64,000 bases of DNA, taken from Pedobacter sandarakinus (GTDB lineage Bacteria; Bacteroidota; Bacteroidia; Sphingobacteriales; Sphingobacteriaceae). A program made the translations under genes and the position numbers. The DNA is taken from assembly GCF_026240095.1 (NCBI RefSeq), contig NZ_JAPIVG010000002.1, positions 186,001 to 250,000 of the forward strand, written 5' to 3'. This document shows positions 52,921 to 61,689 of this stretch, in pieces. Each line of letters begins with the position of its first letter. Position 1 is the first letter of the stretch. A model generated the notes under the pieces. The model was given only the letters and a program-made list of their open reading frames with translations, ran no database searches and was not told where the DNA came from.

Positions 52921-53830
52921 GTTCAATTTGATTGTAATTTTGGGTGCAACTGCATCGGGTAAAACCAAATTAGCAGTCGAGGTTGCAGATGTATTAAATG
53001 GTGAAATTATCAGCGCAGACAGTCGTCAGATATTTAAGCATATGGATATTGGAACTGGCAAAGATTTGTCTGAATATCAGCTTAAAACCAACAAAGTTCC
53101 TTACCATTTGATTGATATCTTAAATCCTGGGGAACGTTACCATGTAGATGCTTTCAAGAATGACTTTTTTACGGCATATGAATCTATTATTTCCAGAAAT
53201 AAAGTGCCCATTCTCTGTGGTGGTACCGGGATGTACATTCATAGTTTATTACAAAATCAAGAATACACCGCAGTTCCGGTGAATCCCGATCTCAGGGCAT
53301 CTTTAATTGAAAAGGATCGCGAGGATTTGCTGGTGGAGTTGGCCAACTTTCCCCAAAAAAACACAAGTCATGCAGATATTAGTTCCAAAAAGCGTTTGAT
53401 TAGGGCTATTGAAATTGCCACATACCTGGAGCATCATGAGCTTAAGGAAGTGCAACGTCCCGATCTTATTCCACTTATCTTCGGTTTAAAAAGCGAAGTG
53501 CAACACACACGTACAAAAATTTGGACTAGGCTTGAATCACGGCTTGCTAACGGAATGATTAAGGAAGTAGAAAACCTATTGAAAATGGGTGTAGCGAAGG
53601 AAAGTTTAATATTTTATGGATTGGAATATAAATTCATTATTAGCTACCTGGATAATGTAATTACATATGATGAATTGAGAGCAAATCTATTTACTGCAAT
53701 TTGCCAGTTTGCCAAGCGACAAAATACCTTCTTTAGAAAAATGGAAAAAGATGGTGTTGTAATCAATTGGTTGAACGCGTCGCTGAACACCAATCTACTA
53801 AAACAGCAGTTACTGCAAAAAGTTTTATAA
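52913..53830 (+). CDS. miaA: tRNA dimethylallyltransferase
   Basis: Adds a dimethylallyl group to N6 of A37 in tRNAs reading UNN codons. Seen: the P-loop GATASGKT (about residues 10-17), DSRQIFKHMDIGTGK (substrate-binding Asp and Ser), the FKNDFFTAYESI region, the insertion domain and FAKRQNTFFRKMEK near the C-terminus (family typical Arg/Trp-like region). At 305 residues it is full length. The ATG lies 8 bases inside the preceding Hef-like gene, so translation may be coupled. Conserved core gene otherwise. Confidence 0.94.
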   Translation: MSKFNLIVILGATASGKTKLAVEVADVLNGEIISADSRQIFKHMDIGTGKDLSEYQLKTNKVPYHLIDILNPGERYHVDAFKNDFFTAYESIISRNKVPILCGGTGMYIHSLLQNQEYTAVPVNPDLRASLIEKDREDLLVELANFPQKNTSHADISSKKRLIRAIEIATYLEHHELKEVQRPDLIPLIFGLKSEVQHTRTKIWTRLESRLANGMIKEVENLLKMGVAKESLIFYGLEYKFIISYLDNVITYDELRANLFTAICQFAKRQNTFFRKMEKDGVVINWLNASLNTNLLKQQLLQKVL

Positions 53831-53898
53831 AAAAATATTTAACAGTTTTTTTGTAATCTCGATGCTAAAAAGCCCTTTATCATATTAAAAACGCTCGT

Positions 53899-53914
53899 TT
53901 GGCACAAGTTTTGT
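53899..53914 (+). promoter_or_regulatory. Possible sigma-54-type promoter
   Basis: TTGGCACAAGTTTTGT resembles the -24/-12 consensus TGGCAC-N5-TTGC, with GG at 53901-53902 and GT (instead of GC) at 53913-53914, ten bases apart. It lies 45 bases before the ATG at 53959, a fair distance. The T at the last position weakens it. Confidence 0.4.
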
Positions 53915-53958
53915 AATTGGGGTGATATATTAATTTACTTTAAAATAATCACCTTATA

Positions 53959-54459
53959 ATGAAAACAATTACTAAAATTTTTGCTACCTCAGCAGCTGTA
54001 GTGGCATTATTCTTATCAACAAATGTTAATGCACAATCTCGCAATTTAGGAATCGGTTTGAATGTAGGAGCAGGTACCTCAACTGGATATGGACTAGTAT
54101 TAGGCGGAGATATCAGATATCAATTTAATGTTGATAAGCAACTGTCTATTCCTGTTACTGCCGGATATAATAATTTTTCAATCAAAGATTCTTTTGGTGG
54201 AGGAAGCTTCGGAGTAATCCCTGTTAAAGCTGGTGCAAAATATTTTTTCAATGATTCTGGTGCTGGTGCCTATGGTTTAGCTGAACTTGGTGCAGGGTTT
54301 GGCACTAACAAAGGTGCTGGAACATCATTTGTTTATTCTCCTGCAATTGGTTACGCCTGGAGCAATGGTTTAGACCTTGCCGCAAAATATGAAGGTTATT
54401 CTAATAATGGAAGCATCGGTTTTGCCGGCATCCGCTTAGCTTACGGATTTAGTCTGTAA
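53959..54459 (+). CDS. Outer-membrane beta-barrel-like protein, paralogue 1
   Basis: Secreted protein of 166 residues with a signal peptide (MKTITKIFATSAAVVALFLS, cleavage near VNAQ) and a mature part of repeating amphipathic beta strands (GIGLNVGAGTSTGYGLVLGGD, AYGLAELGAGFG). Gly- and aromatic-rich strands and a final FAGIRLAYGFSL strand ending in a hydrophobic residue point to a small outer-membrane barrel of OmpW/OprF-like size. It is paralogous to the gene at 54601: the two signal peptides share MKTITK and similar strand patterns. Own terminator, and a candidate sigma-54-like promoter. Confidence 0.75.
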   Translation: MKTITKIFATSAAVVALFLSTNVNAQSRNLGIGLNVGAGTSTGYGLVLGGDIRYQFNVDKQLSIPVTAGYNNFSIKDSFGGGSFGVIPVKAGAKYFFNDSGAGAYGLAELGAGFGTNKGAGTSFVYSPAIGYAWSNGLDLAAKYEGYSNNGSIGFAGIRLAYGFSL

Positions 54460-54464
54460 GCAAT

Positions 54465-54508
54465 AAACTTAGAGAAATCTCAACCTTGGGATTTCTCTAA
54501 GTTTTGTT
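54465..54508 (+). terminator. Terminator of the first barrel gene
   Basis: AAACTTAGAGAAATC and GATTTCTCTAAGTTT form a 15-bp stem, extended by one U-G and one C-G pair, 5 bases after the stop. Confidence 0.8.
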
Positions 54509-54600
54509 AATTCTGAAAAAAATGAAAATTAACAAATCTAAAACATCCGCGTTTACGTATATTCCAAAAACCCTTAATTAATAATTTAAAAATATCTATC

Positions 54601-55143
54601 ATGAAAACAATTACTAAATTTTTTGCTACAGCAGCAGCCCTTGCAATTTTCGCTACAACAGGCGTAAAAGCACAAACAATGACTACAACCGATGCTACTA
54701 TGAACTCTGGAATGGGTTTTAAAGTTGGTGTTGGCGTTAGTGGTGGTATCTTTAGAGATAAATCTCCAATGGATTATGCCTACGGTGCCGATTTAAAATT
54801 ACAATGGGACCTTACACCATACGTAGCTGTAACCGGTTCTGGTGGTTACACTAAATTAATGTCTAAAAACAATACCGTTGATCCAGATTTCATCCCAGTT
54901 AAAGGTGGTGTTAAAGTATTTCCAATTAAGAAAATGTACATTGCTACTGAAGCTGGAGCAGGTTTTGCCATCCAAGACGGTGCTAAAACTAACTTCATTT
55001 ATTCTGGTGGATTCGGTTTCGAATTTGGTGGATTTGATGCAGGCGTGAGATACGAAGGTTACGTAAACGATAGCGCATCAACTTATTATTTCCCAAAAAC
55101 TGGTCAGTATGCATTGCGCCTGGCTTACAATTTCAAATTGTAA
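54601..55143 (+). CDS. Outer-membrane beta-barrel-like protein, paralogue 2
   Basis: Protein of 180 residues, tandem relative of the gene at 53959. Signal peptide MKTITKFFATAAALAIFATT (cleavage near VKAQ). The mature part has strands such as FKVGVGVSGGIF, YGADLKLQWDLTPYVAVTG and a closing GQYALRLAYNFKL, ending in a hydrophobic-charged residue. The paralogues differ more in the middle than in the signal peptide. Each gene has its own terminator, so they are separate units despite the tandem order. A role in envelope integrity or small-molecule passage is likely but not shown. Confidence 0.75.
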   Translation: MKTITKFFATAAALAIFATTGVKAQTMTTTDATMNSGMGFKVGVGVSGGIFRDKSPMDYAYGADLKLQWDLTPYVAVTGSGGYTKLMSKNNTVDPDFIPVKGGVKVFPIKKMYIATEAGAGFAIQDGAKTNFIYSGGFGFEFGGFDAGVRYEGYVNDSASTYYFPKTGQYALRLAYNFKL

Positions 55144-55170
55144 TTATAATTACATCATCATATATTTGGA

Positions 55171-55197
55171 AGCCCTGCAATTTGCGGGGCTTTTTTT
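55171..55197 (+). terminator. Terminator of the second barrel gene
   Basis: AGCCCTGCA and TGCGGGGCT form a 9-bp stem (one U-G pair) with a 3-base loop, 27 bases after the stop, followed by seven T. Confidence 0.85.
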
Positions 55198-55244
55198 ATT
55201 ATTTTAAAATTTAAATCGCTATTTTGAGCGGAAAACCAAATACC

Positions 55245-55778
55245 ATGAAACGATTATTCGGATTATCGATATTAGCAACCTTGCTGGCTTGCGGTCAATC
55301 GGAACATAAATCTTCAGTACAACGTAGCGATTCAACCAACAGTGATTCTTCGGCAAAAATAAATGTTGTATCCTTTAAAGAGGATAAAAAAAATACAACG
55401 CTTGAAGCATATATATCATTGAAAGATGCGTTGGTGAAATCTGATGAGGTAGCCGCTCAAGGTGAAGCTGTTAAATTGCAGAGAAGTCTGGCTAAGCTAG
55501 AAGGGTGTGAGCTTACTGCTGAAATTGCTCAGCGGATAGCATCGACTCAAAATCTGGCAGATCAGCGAAAAAACTTTACAGCATTGAGTGCCGACCTTAT
55601 TGCATTAATGAAAAGTTCAGCGCTTGAAAACGGTACCCTTTACATTCAACACTGCCCAATGGCTAATAAAGGTGATGGTGGAGATTGGCTATCAACTGCA
55701 AAAGATATTAAAAATCCATACTATGGCGATCAAATGCTAGAGTGCGGCCGCGTTATCGAAGAAATAAAATCAAATTGA
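55245..55778 (+). CDS. DUF3347 domain lipoprotein
   Basis: Envelope lipoprotein of about 177 residues. Seen: lipobox in LLACGQSEHKS, then an Asn/Ser-rich linker and a mostly helical DUF3347 domain (about 55-170) with EAYISLKDALVKSDEVAA, LIQHCPMANKG-like YIQHCPMANKGDG and WLSTAKDIKNPYYGDQML. These proteins often accompany heavy-metal efflux and copper-handling genes; the HCPMA motif could bind metal. Start set at ATG 55245, since the TTG at 55224 overlaps a promoter-like ATTTTGAG. No metal transporter is adjacent here. Confidence 0.82.
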   Translation: MKRLFGLSILATLLACGQSEHKSSVQRSDSTNSDSSAKINVVSFKEDKKNTTLEAYISLKDALVKSDEVAAQGEAVKLQRSLAKLEGCELTAEIAQRIASTQNLADQRKNFTALSADLIALMKSSALENGTLYIQHCPMANKGDGGDWLSTAKDIKNPYYGDQMLECGRVIEEIKSN

Positions 55779-55911
55779 TAATTTTAGGGATGACGAAATA
55801 AGCATGATTGTTACTTCTGTTTGACGGTTTATTCATATAAATTTAACAGATTTGTTATGCTCGTATATTAATTTTATATAATTTAGAAAGCTATAAACAC
55901 AATACAATAAT

Positions 55912-57201
55912 ATGTCAGATATTGCAGAGATCAAAGTTGATGGTAAGACTATAGAATTGCCAGTAATTACAGGAACGGAAGATGAGAAGGCCATTGATAT
56001 TTCAAAGTTAAGAGATCTAACTGGTTTCGTAACATTAGATACCGGATTTAAAAATACAGGTTCAACTAAGAGTAAAATTACCTTTTTAGATGGTGAGCAA
56101 GGTATATTAAAGTACAGAGGTTACTCTATCGAAGAGCTTGCTGCAAAATCAAGTTTTTTGGAAGTTATCTATTTAATTATTTATGGAGACCTCCCTACGC
56201 AATCACAATTAGAAGCTTTACAGGCTGATATTAGTAAACATACCCTCATTCATGAGGACATGAAGAAATTTTTTGATGGATATCCGTCAAAATCTCATCC
56301 TATGGGTCAACTGGGATCGCTTATTTTTTCGCTTTCTACCTTTTATCCTGAGTGTTTAAAACCAAACCAAACTGCCGAAGAACAAGACTTAACAATTATT
56401 AAGTTGCTCGCCAAATTCCCAACAATTGTTTCTTTCGTCTACAAAAAGTCTCTTGGGCATCCACTTATTTATCCAAAGAATAAATATGATTATGTTACCA
56501 ACTTCCTTTGGATGACTTTCGGTCAGCGAACAGAAGACTATGATGTTAACCCGATTGTTGTAAATGCAATGAACAAACTTCTTATATTACATGCTGATCA
56601 TGAACAGAATTGTTCTGCATCAACTGTGCGTATTGTAGGTTCTTCAGATTGTAATTTATATGCTTCTATTGCAGCAGGGATTGCGGCGTTATGGGGTCCA
56701 CTTCACGGTGGTGCCAATCAAGCTGTTATCGATATGCTTGAATTAATTAAAGCAGATGGGGGTGATACTGAAAAGTGGATTAATAAAGCTAAAGATAAGA
56801 ATGATCCATTCCGGATGATGGGATTTGGACACCGTGTTTATAAAAACTTTGATCCTAGAGCCAAGATTATTAAAAAAGCTTGTGATGATATTTTAGAAAA
56901 TTTGGGGATTAATGATCCGATTCTAGATATAGCTAAAAAGCTGGAAGAGGCTGCATTGACGGATCAATATTTTGTTGATAGAAAGCTTTATCCAAACGTA
57001 GACTTTTATTCTGGAATTATTTACAGGGCATTAGGTTTCCCTTCCGAAATGTTTACGGTGTTGTTTGCCTTAGGTCGTTTACCCGGATGGATTGCACAGT
57101 GGAAAGAGATGCACGAGAACAAGGAGCCAATTGGTCGCCCTCGCCAAGTCTATGTTGGCGAAACCGACAGAAAATTTGTGCCATTGAACGATAGGAAATA
57201 A
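55912..57201 (+). CDS. gltA: Citrate synthase (type II, hexameric form)
   Basis: Condenses oxaloacetate and acetyl-CoA to start the TCA cycle. Seen: FLDGEQGILKYRGYSIEELA, LHADHEQNCSAS (catalytic His), GPLHGGANQAVI and GFGHRVYKNFDPRA (second His and CoA-binding Arg), with the catalytic Asp in the C-terminal VDFYSG region. At 429 residues it fits gltA. Own unit with a bidirectional terminator downstream. Confidence 0.95.
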   Translation: MSDIAEIKVDGKTIELPVITGTEDEKAIDISKLRDLTGFVTLDTGFKNTGSTKSKITFLDGEQGILKYRGYSIEELAAKSSFLEVIYLIIYGDLPTQSQLEALQADISKHTLIHEDMKKFFDGYPSKSHPMGQLGSLIFSLSTFYPECLKPNQTAEEQDLTIIKLLAKFPTIVSFVYKKSLGHPLIYPKNKYDYVTNFLWMTFGQRTEDYDVNPIVVNAMNKLLILHADHEQNCSASTVRIVGSSDCNLYASIAAGIAALWGPLHGGANQAVIDMLELIKADGGDTEKWINKAKDKNDPFRMMGFGHRVYKNFDPRAKIIKKACDDILENLGINDPILDIAKKLEEAALTDQYFVDRKLYPNVDFYSGIIYRALGFPSEMFTVLFALGRLPGWIAQWKEMHENKEPIGRPRQVYVGETDRKFVPLNDRK

Positions 57202-57217
57202 TATTCCTAATCTCATA

Positions 57218-57258
57218 AAAAAGATCCTGCTAACATTCAAAATTGGCGGGATCTTTTT
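57218..57258. terminator. Bidirectional terminator between gltA and the DUF3667 gene
   Basis: AAAAAGATCCTGC and GCGGGATCTTTTT form a 13-bp stem with one U-G pair around a 15-base loop between convergent stops (57201 plus, 57277 minus). Confidence 0.75.
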
Positions 57259-57276
57259 GTTTAAAACGAGTGTTGG

Positions 57277-58392
57277 TCAGCTTGTAATAAAAGAAATGAT
57301 ATTAATCATGATCTTTTCAGTAATTAAAAAAGCAAAGCCATACATGAAAAATATCCACATCATACGCCAGATGGTAGTACTGGTTTTCCTTTTATAGAAT
57401 TTAGACAATGCCTTGAACATGTACCATAAGACGTATACAATTACCGCTAAACCGATGGTTGCACTTACCCAGGAATGCTCTCCAAACACGCGATGTGTTA
57501 ATGGCGTTGCTACTATTTGAACAATGAAATATGCCGTCATCCCATGTATCGTGAAAATAAGATGATCCAGGTAGTAAATGTGGTTTTTTCTGAAATTCCA
57601 CATGATAAAAAGTGCCAATAAGGGCATCAATAAAAAATATTGTTTTGGTCTATTATGCTCTAAGGTTTCTTGTATAATTTCAGACTTCTGGCTTAATTTG
57701 ATAGATCTTTGCTTAAACATGCGTTCCAGCCAATTATCCCTTTTTGAAGTAGGTAACGTTTTCTGACGTGCGAGATATGCCTCATACGTACTATCGTTGC
57801 GGCTGGCATGGATATCGTTGTAGTCCTCGATAATTTGCCTAAGGGAATCACTATTATTTGTTTTAGCTTGTTCTCTTAAATCATCTAGCTCACGTTTTTG
57901 TTCAATAAACGACTGATCATAGAAAGTCTCCCTATCAATTCGCTCAACAATTATGCTCTTCGCTTCATTTGCAATGGCTGGAGAGTTTTTCGCCAATCCT
58001 GCTCTTTCAAGCTCTTTATTGGTGCTGTCTATTATTTCTTTACCATTAACTTTAGTACCATTCTGTTTAGTTCCTATATGCTTAGGTGTATATGCGATTA
58101 GAAAATATACAATCGAAACGAAAATATACATACTTACGGGATTGATGTAGCGAGCACGTTTTCCAGCCAGATAATCTAATGTTACCTGGCCAGGATTAGA
58201 AAGTAGTGGCTTTAAGGTTTGAAAAAACTTGTTATCAAAATGAAAATAATGAGCAATGCTATGGCTAATAAAACCCCAGAAATTTTCTTTGAGCTCTAGG
58301 TTAGGTTGACCGCAATTGCTACAATAATGGGTTTCTACATGCGAACCACAGTTTAAGCAGTTGTGCTCTTTTCTGTATTTACCTGTTGACAT
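57277..58392 (-). CDS. DUF3667 zinc-ribbon membrane protein
   Basis: Protein of 371 residues. Seen: an N-terminal zinc ribbon CLNCGSHVETHYCSNCGQ (CxxC...CxxC), a conserved amphipathic block (FHFDNKFFQTLKPLLSNPG and YLAGKRARYINPVSMYIFVS) and a C-terminal part with about four membrane helices (YFLLMPLLALFIMW, HGMTAYFIVQIVA, SATIGLAVIVYVLWYMF, ITEKIMINIISFI), split by a long charged loop (about 110-235). Family has no assigned function. It begins 17 bases after the MFS gene on the minus strand, so they are co-transcribed. Confidence 0.82.
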   Translation of the reverse strand: MSTGKYRKEHNCLNCGSHVETHYCSNCGQPNLELKENFWGFISHSIAHYFHFDNKFFQTLKPLLSNPGQVTLDYLAGKRARYINPVSMYIFVSIVYFLIAYTPKHIGTKQNGTKVNGKEIIDSTNKELERAGLAKNSPAIANEAKSIIVERIDRETFYDQSFIEQKRELDDLREQAKTNNSDSLRQIIEDYNDIHASRNDSTYEAYLARQKTLPTSKRDNWLERMFKQRSIKLSQKSEIIQETLEHNRPKQYFLLMPLLALFIMWNFRKNHIYYLDHLIFTIHGMTAYFIVQIVATPLTHRVFGEHSWVSATIGLAVIVYVLWYMFKALSKFYKRKTSTTIWRMMWIFFMYGFAFLITEKIMINIISFITS

Positions 58393-58409
58393 AGATGAGT
58401 TTGAGAAAG

Positions 58410-59798
58410 TTAATGGGTAATTGCATCAATGGCTTTTTCTTCAGCTTTAGTGTGTTTATGCTTAAATAAAACAGCAAAAAGTACGGTAATGATTAATGCA
58501 TAAATTGTAAAAGAAAGCCAGATATGGTGCCAGTCTTTCATATGGATAGCCTTGTCGAACGTGCCATTATCCATCATGCTCACGCCCTGGCTTTTAACAA
58601 AATCGATAAGGTTGCTATTACTAGGGTCTGAGCCTACAAATTCAGAAGTTTCTCTGATGTTTATGAAAGATTTTGTGAAATATTTATCAATCATCCACCC
58701 AGAAACTAAACTTCCAAAGACAGCGCCGAAGCCATTTGTCATCATCATAAACAACCCTTGCGCAGAAGATCTTGTTTTTGCTGTGGTAGATGTTTCCACA
58801 AATAAGGAACCCGAGATATTAAAAAAGTCGAATGCCATGCCATACACAACACACGACAAAATAATCATCCAGAGATTACCTGAAGGATTACCATATGCAA
58901 ACAAGCCGAATCGGAAAACCCAGGCCAGCATGGCAATAATCATTACTTTTTTGATACCGAAACGTTTCAGAAAAAAAGGTATGGCCAAAATAAATAAAGT
59001 TTCAGAAACCTGAGATATCGACATGATGATTGTAGAATACTTTACTACGAAAGAGTCTGCATATTTTGGGAAATGTTTAAATTCATCTAGAAACACATCC
59101 CCGTAGGCATTTGTTAATTGTAATGCACCACCCAGAAACATTGAAAAGATGAAAAATAAAGCCATCTTATAGTTGGTAAAAAGCTTGAAAGCTTCTAAAC
59201 CAAGCGTCTGAATTAAGGATGCCTTTTCTGAAATTAATTTGCTTGGAACGCATTTTGGTAAAGAAAAGGAAGATAAACCTAATAGTAAAGCACCAGTACC
59301 AGCAATGTAAAACTGATATGCACTTGCCTTGTTTCCTGTTAAATTGGTAATCCACATGGCGGCGATGAACCCAACAGTTCCCCAAACGCGGATTGGAGGA
59401 AAATCTTTTACAACATCAAGGTTTCCAGACTTTAAGGTAGTATAAGATATAGAATTACTTAATGAAATGGTTGGCATATAAAAACACATGGCTACGAGTA
59501 TTGTCCAAAAGAATGCGTTCGGTGTTTCTACCTGGGGAAGGTAAAACAAAACAGCTGCATAGAGGATGTGTAAGATTCCGTAAAGTACTTCCGCATTAAC
59601 CCATTTATCTGCAATAATTCCAGTAAGCGTTGGCATGAAAAGCGAAGCAAAACCCATTGTGGCGAAAATAGCGCCGAACTGTGTTCCATCCCATTGTTTG
59701 GTACCGAACCAATAATTTGCTATAGTGATAAGCCATGCGCCCCATACAAAAAACTGCATGAAACTCATCAGCGTTAAGCGAAACTTAACATTCATCAT
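58410..59798 (-). CDS. MFS transporter, nucleoside permease-like
   Basis: Membrane transporter of 462 residues with 12 predicted helices, resembling the nucleoside:H+ symporter (NupG/XapB) branch of the major facilitator superfamily common in Bacteroidota. Seen: family opening MSFMQFFVWGAWLITIANYW, the short loop FMPTLTGIIADKWVNAE, a conserved Arg in DFPPIRVWGTVGFI, and FGAVFGSLVSGWMIDKYF. The substrate is inferred and could be another sugar or metabolite. It precedes the DUF3667 gene with a 17-base gap. Confidence 0.82.
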   Translation of the reverse strand: MMNVKFRLTLMSFMQFFVWGAWLITIANYWFGTKQWDGTQFGAIFATMGFASLFMPTLTGIIADKWVNAEVLYGILHILYAAVLFYLPQVETPNAFFWTILVAMCFYMPTISLSNSISYTTLKSGNLDVVKDFPPIRVWGTVGFIAAMWITNLTGNKASAYQFYIAGTGALLLGLSSFSLPKCVPSKLISEKASLIQTLGLEAFKLFTNYKMALFFIFSMFLGGALQLTNAYGDVFLDEFKHFPKYADSFVVKYSTIIMSISQVSETLFILAIPFFLKRFGIKKVMIIAMLAWVFRFGLFAYGNPSGNLWMIILSCVVYGMAFDFFNISGSLFVETSTTAKTRSSAQGLFMMMTNGFGAVFGSLVSGWMIDKYFTKSFINIRETSEFVGSDPSNSNLIDFVKSQGVSMMDNGTFDKAIHMKDWHHIWLSFTIYALIITVLFAVLFKHKHTKAEEKAIDAITH

Positions 59799-59865
59799 AT
59801 TAGTGTTTGTTTGATTTTTGAAAGTAAAGGCTGAATATAGAACTTATTTGAAACATAATTTAATA

Positions 59866-59900
59866 AAGCGCCCAAATTATTTTACACAATTTGGGCGCTT
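59866..59900 (-). terminator. Hairpin after the bifunctional nuclease gene
   Basis: AAGCGCCCAAATT and AATTTGGGCGCTT form a 13-bp stem with a 9-base loop. It lies 76 bases after the minus-strand stop at 59977 and before the MFS gene start; the following tract is only partly T-rich. Confidence 0.6.
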
Positions 59901-59976
59901 ACTATATTTTGTTATTGTTATTCTAGTGAGTGATAAAAACCAGCATTTCTATCAGCTTCATGAGCAGAAATTTCTA

Positions 59977-60591
59977 TTAAGATGTGCCTCGTTTATTCAA
60001 TTCATCTCGTAACCTGGCCGCTTTTTCGTAAGCCTCATCTGCAATAGCCTGTTGCAATTTTTGCTGCAGTTCTTCTAATGATAAATCGCCGAAATTTTGC
60101 TGTTTAGCAACATTGGGCGTGCTATCTGCATCTGGTTCCTTCGCAATGGCATCCATATTTTCCAAAAAAAGAAAATCATTGCCCTCTATCACAATTCCGG
60201 CAGAAGCTAAAATGAACTCGTAGGTATAGATTAAGGCATTAAACCGAACCGCCAAGGCAATTGCATCTGATGTTCTGGCATCAATTTCGTGTACGTTTTT
60301 GCCGTCACTGCAAATAAGTTTCGCATAGAAAACACCATCAACGAGGTTGTAAATGATAATTTCCTGAATGTTGATATGAAACGTATCGGCCATCGATTTA
60401 AATAAATCATGGGTCAATGGCCTACTTGGGGTCATTTTTTCAATTTCTATTGCTATGGCCTGTGCTTCAAATGCGCCAATTATAATGGGCAGACGCCTTC
60501 TACCGTTCACTTCTCCTAACACCAGGGCATAGGCACCAGATTGGGTCTGGCTGTAAGATAATCCTACAATATCTAACTTAACTTTCTTCAT
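59977..60591 (-). CDS. Bifunctional nuclease (BFN) domain protein with UVR motif
   Basis: Protein of 204 residues with a BFN/DUF151 domain (about 1-140: YALVLGEVNGRRRLPIIIG, AIAIEIEKMTPSRPLTHDL, IDARTSDAIALAVRFN) and a C-terminal UvrB/UvrC-like coiled motif (LEELQQKLQQAIADEAYEKA, ARLRDELNK). Proteins with this arrangement are widespread in Bacteroidota; the nuclease activity was shown for plant relatives, and the bacterial role is unknown. A promoter element overlaps the etfA stop, so it may be transcribed both from there and by read-through from etfBA. Confidence 0.88.
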   Translation of the reverse strand: MKKVKLDIVGLSYSQTQSGAYALVLGEVNGRRRLPIIIGAFEAQAIAIEIEKMTPSRPLTHDLFKSMADTFHINIQEIIIYNLVDGVFYAKLICSDGKNVHEIDARTSDAIALAVRFNALIYTYEFILASAGIVIEGNDFLFLENMDAIAKEPDADSTPNVAKQQNFGDLSLEELQQKLQQAIADEAYEKAARLRDELNKRGTS

Positions 60592-60651
60592 ACGCTTTGT
60601 TGCCAGGTTAATTGTTCAAAATCATTTTAAGTTCTAACAACTAACCGCTGA

Positions 60652-60659
60652 CAAAATTA
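60652..60659 (-). promoter_or_regulatory. Candidate promoter of the bifunctional nuclease gene
   Basis: On the minus strand TAATTTTG matches TAnnTTTG, overlapping the stop of etfA, 60 bases before the ATG at 60591. Confidence 0.5.
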
Positions 60660-61625
60660 TCCTTTGTGTGCCTTTAAAGCCTCAATCAATTTTGGAACTA
60701 CTTCAAATGCATCTCCAACAATACCATAATCAGCTACCTTAAAGAAAGGTGCTTCCGGGTCTTTATTAATGACTACAATTACTTTAGATGAGCTTACGCC
60801 CGCCAGGTGTTGGATGGCACCAGATATACCAATTGCGATATACAAATTTGGACTAATCGCAATCCCTGTTTGTCCAACATGTTCTGAATGTGGACGCCAA
60901 TCAGCGTCAGATACAGGCTTAGAACAAGCAGTCGCCGCACCTAAAAGGTTTGCCAATTCTTCAATCATACCCCAGTTCTCAGGTCCTTTTAATCCTCTGC
61001 CAGCAGAAACAACTAACTCCGCATCAGGCAATGATACTTTATCTGTCGCCCTCACAATATCCTTAATCAAAGTGCCTAGATCTGATTGTTTAACATCTGC
61101 AGCAAAGTTTTCAATAGAAATCTCTGTCGGATTTTCTTTTACACCAAAGGCATTTGGATTTAAAGCGATAACTTTATTTGCCGATGTAAGTTCTGTAATT
61201 GCGAAAGCCTTTCCAGAGAAGGCTGTTTTTTTGACAGCAAATTTACCATCGGTGCTTGGTAGTTCTACTGCGCCATCTGCTAAACCAGCTTCTAGTTTAA
61301 CAGCTATACGTGGCGCAAGTCCTTTTCCAGAAAAAGAATTAGATAATACCACTATATCTGCACTTTCCTGAGCAGCTGCCGCTGCAATCACGCTTGCATA
61401 AGCCTGGTTCACAAAGGTTTTCAACTGCTCGGAGCTCACGTTAAGTACCTTTTGGGCACCGTATTTTCCTAATTCTTTAAGTTCGCCCTCTGCAACATCG
61501 CCAATTGATATAGCTGTTAAATTTGTTGATTGTTGGTTAGCGATGGCTTTGGCATAAGAAACTGCCTCAAAAACAGATTTCTTAAATTTTCCTTCAGCCT
61601 GTTCTACATATACTAATATTGCCAT
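60657..61625 (-). CDS. etfA: Electron transfer flavoprotein alpha subunit
   Basis: Carries electrons from acyl-CoA dehydrogenases to the membrane quinone pool. Seen: an N-terminal alpha/beta domain, then the FAD-binding part with VVSAGRGLKGPENWGMIEEL, HVGQTGIAISPNLYIAIGI and SGAIQHLAG. Final VINKDPEAPFFKVADYG is typical. At 322 residues it is normal. Follows etfB after 64 bases in the same direction; the pair forms an operon. Confidence 0.95.
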   Translation of the reverse strand: MAILVYVEQAEGKFKKSVFEAVSYAKAIANQQSTNLTAISIGDVAEGELKELGKYGAQKVLNVSSEQLKTFVNQAYASVIAAAAAQESADIVVLSNSFSGKGLAPRIAVKLEAGLADGAVELPSTDGKFAVKKTAFSGKAFAITELTSANKVIALNPNAFGVKENPTEISIENFAADVKQSDLGTLIKDIVRATDKVSLPDAELVVSAGRGLKGPENWGMIEELANLLGAATACSKPVSDADWRPHSEHVGQTGIAISPNLYIAIGISGAIQHLAGVSSSKVIVVINKDPEAPFFKVADYGIVGDAFEVVPKLIEALKAHKG

Positions 61626-61689
61626 ATAATTATGTCTTTATCCGAAATGGATATCTTAAAAACGATTGATTAATTATTTTGATTAAAGA

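Noticed and set aside
58552..59013. Plus-strand 153-codon frame inside the MFS gene
   Set aside because: Antisense to the transporter, which shows 12 helices and family motifs; low-complexity translation with no domain.
60769..61371. Plus-strand 200-codon open frame across etfA
   Set aside because: It is antisense to a clear etfA with all family motifs, and it has no recognisable domain or promoter; a shadow frame.
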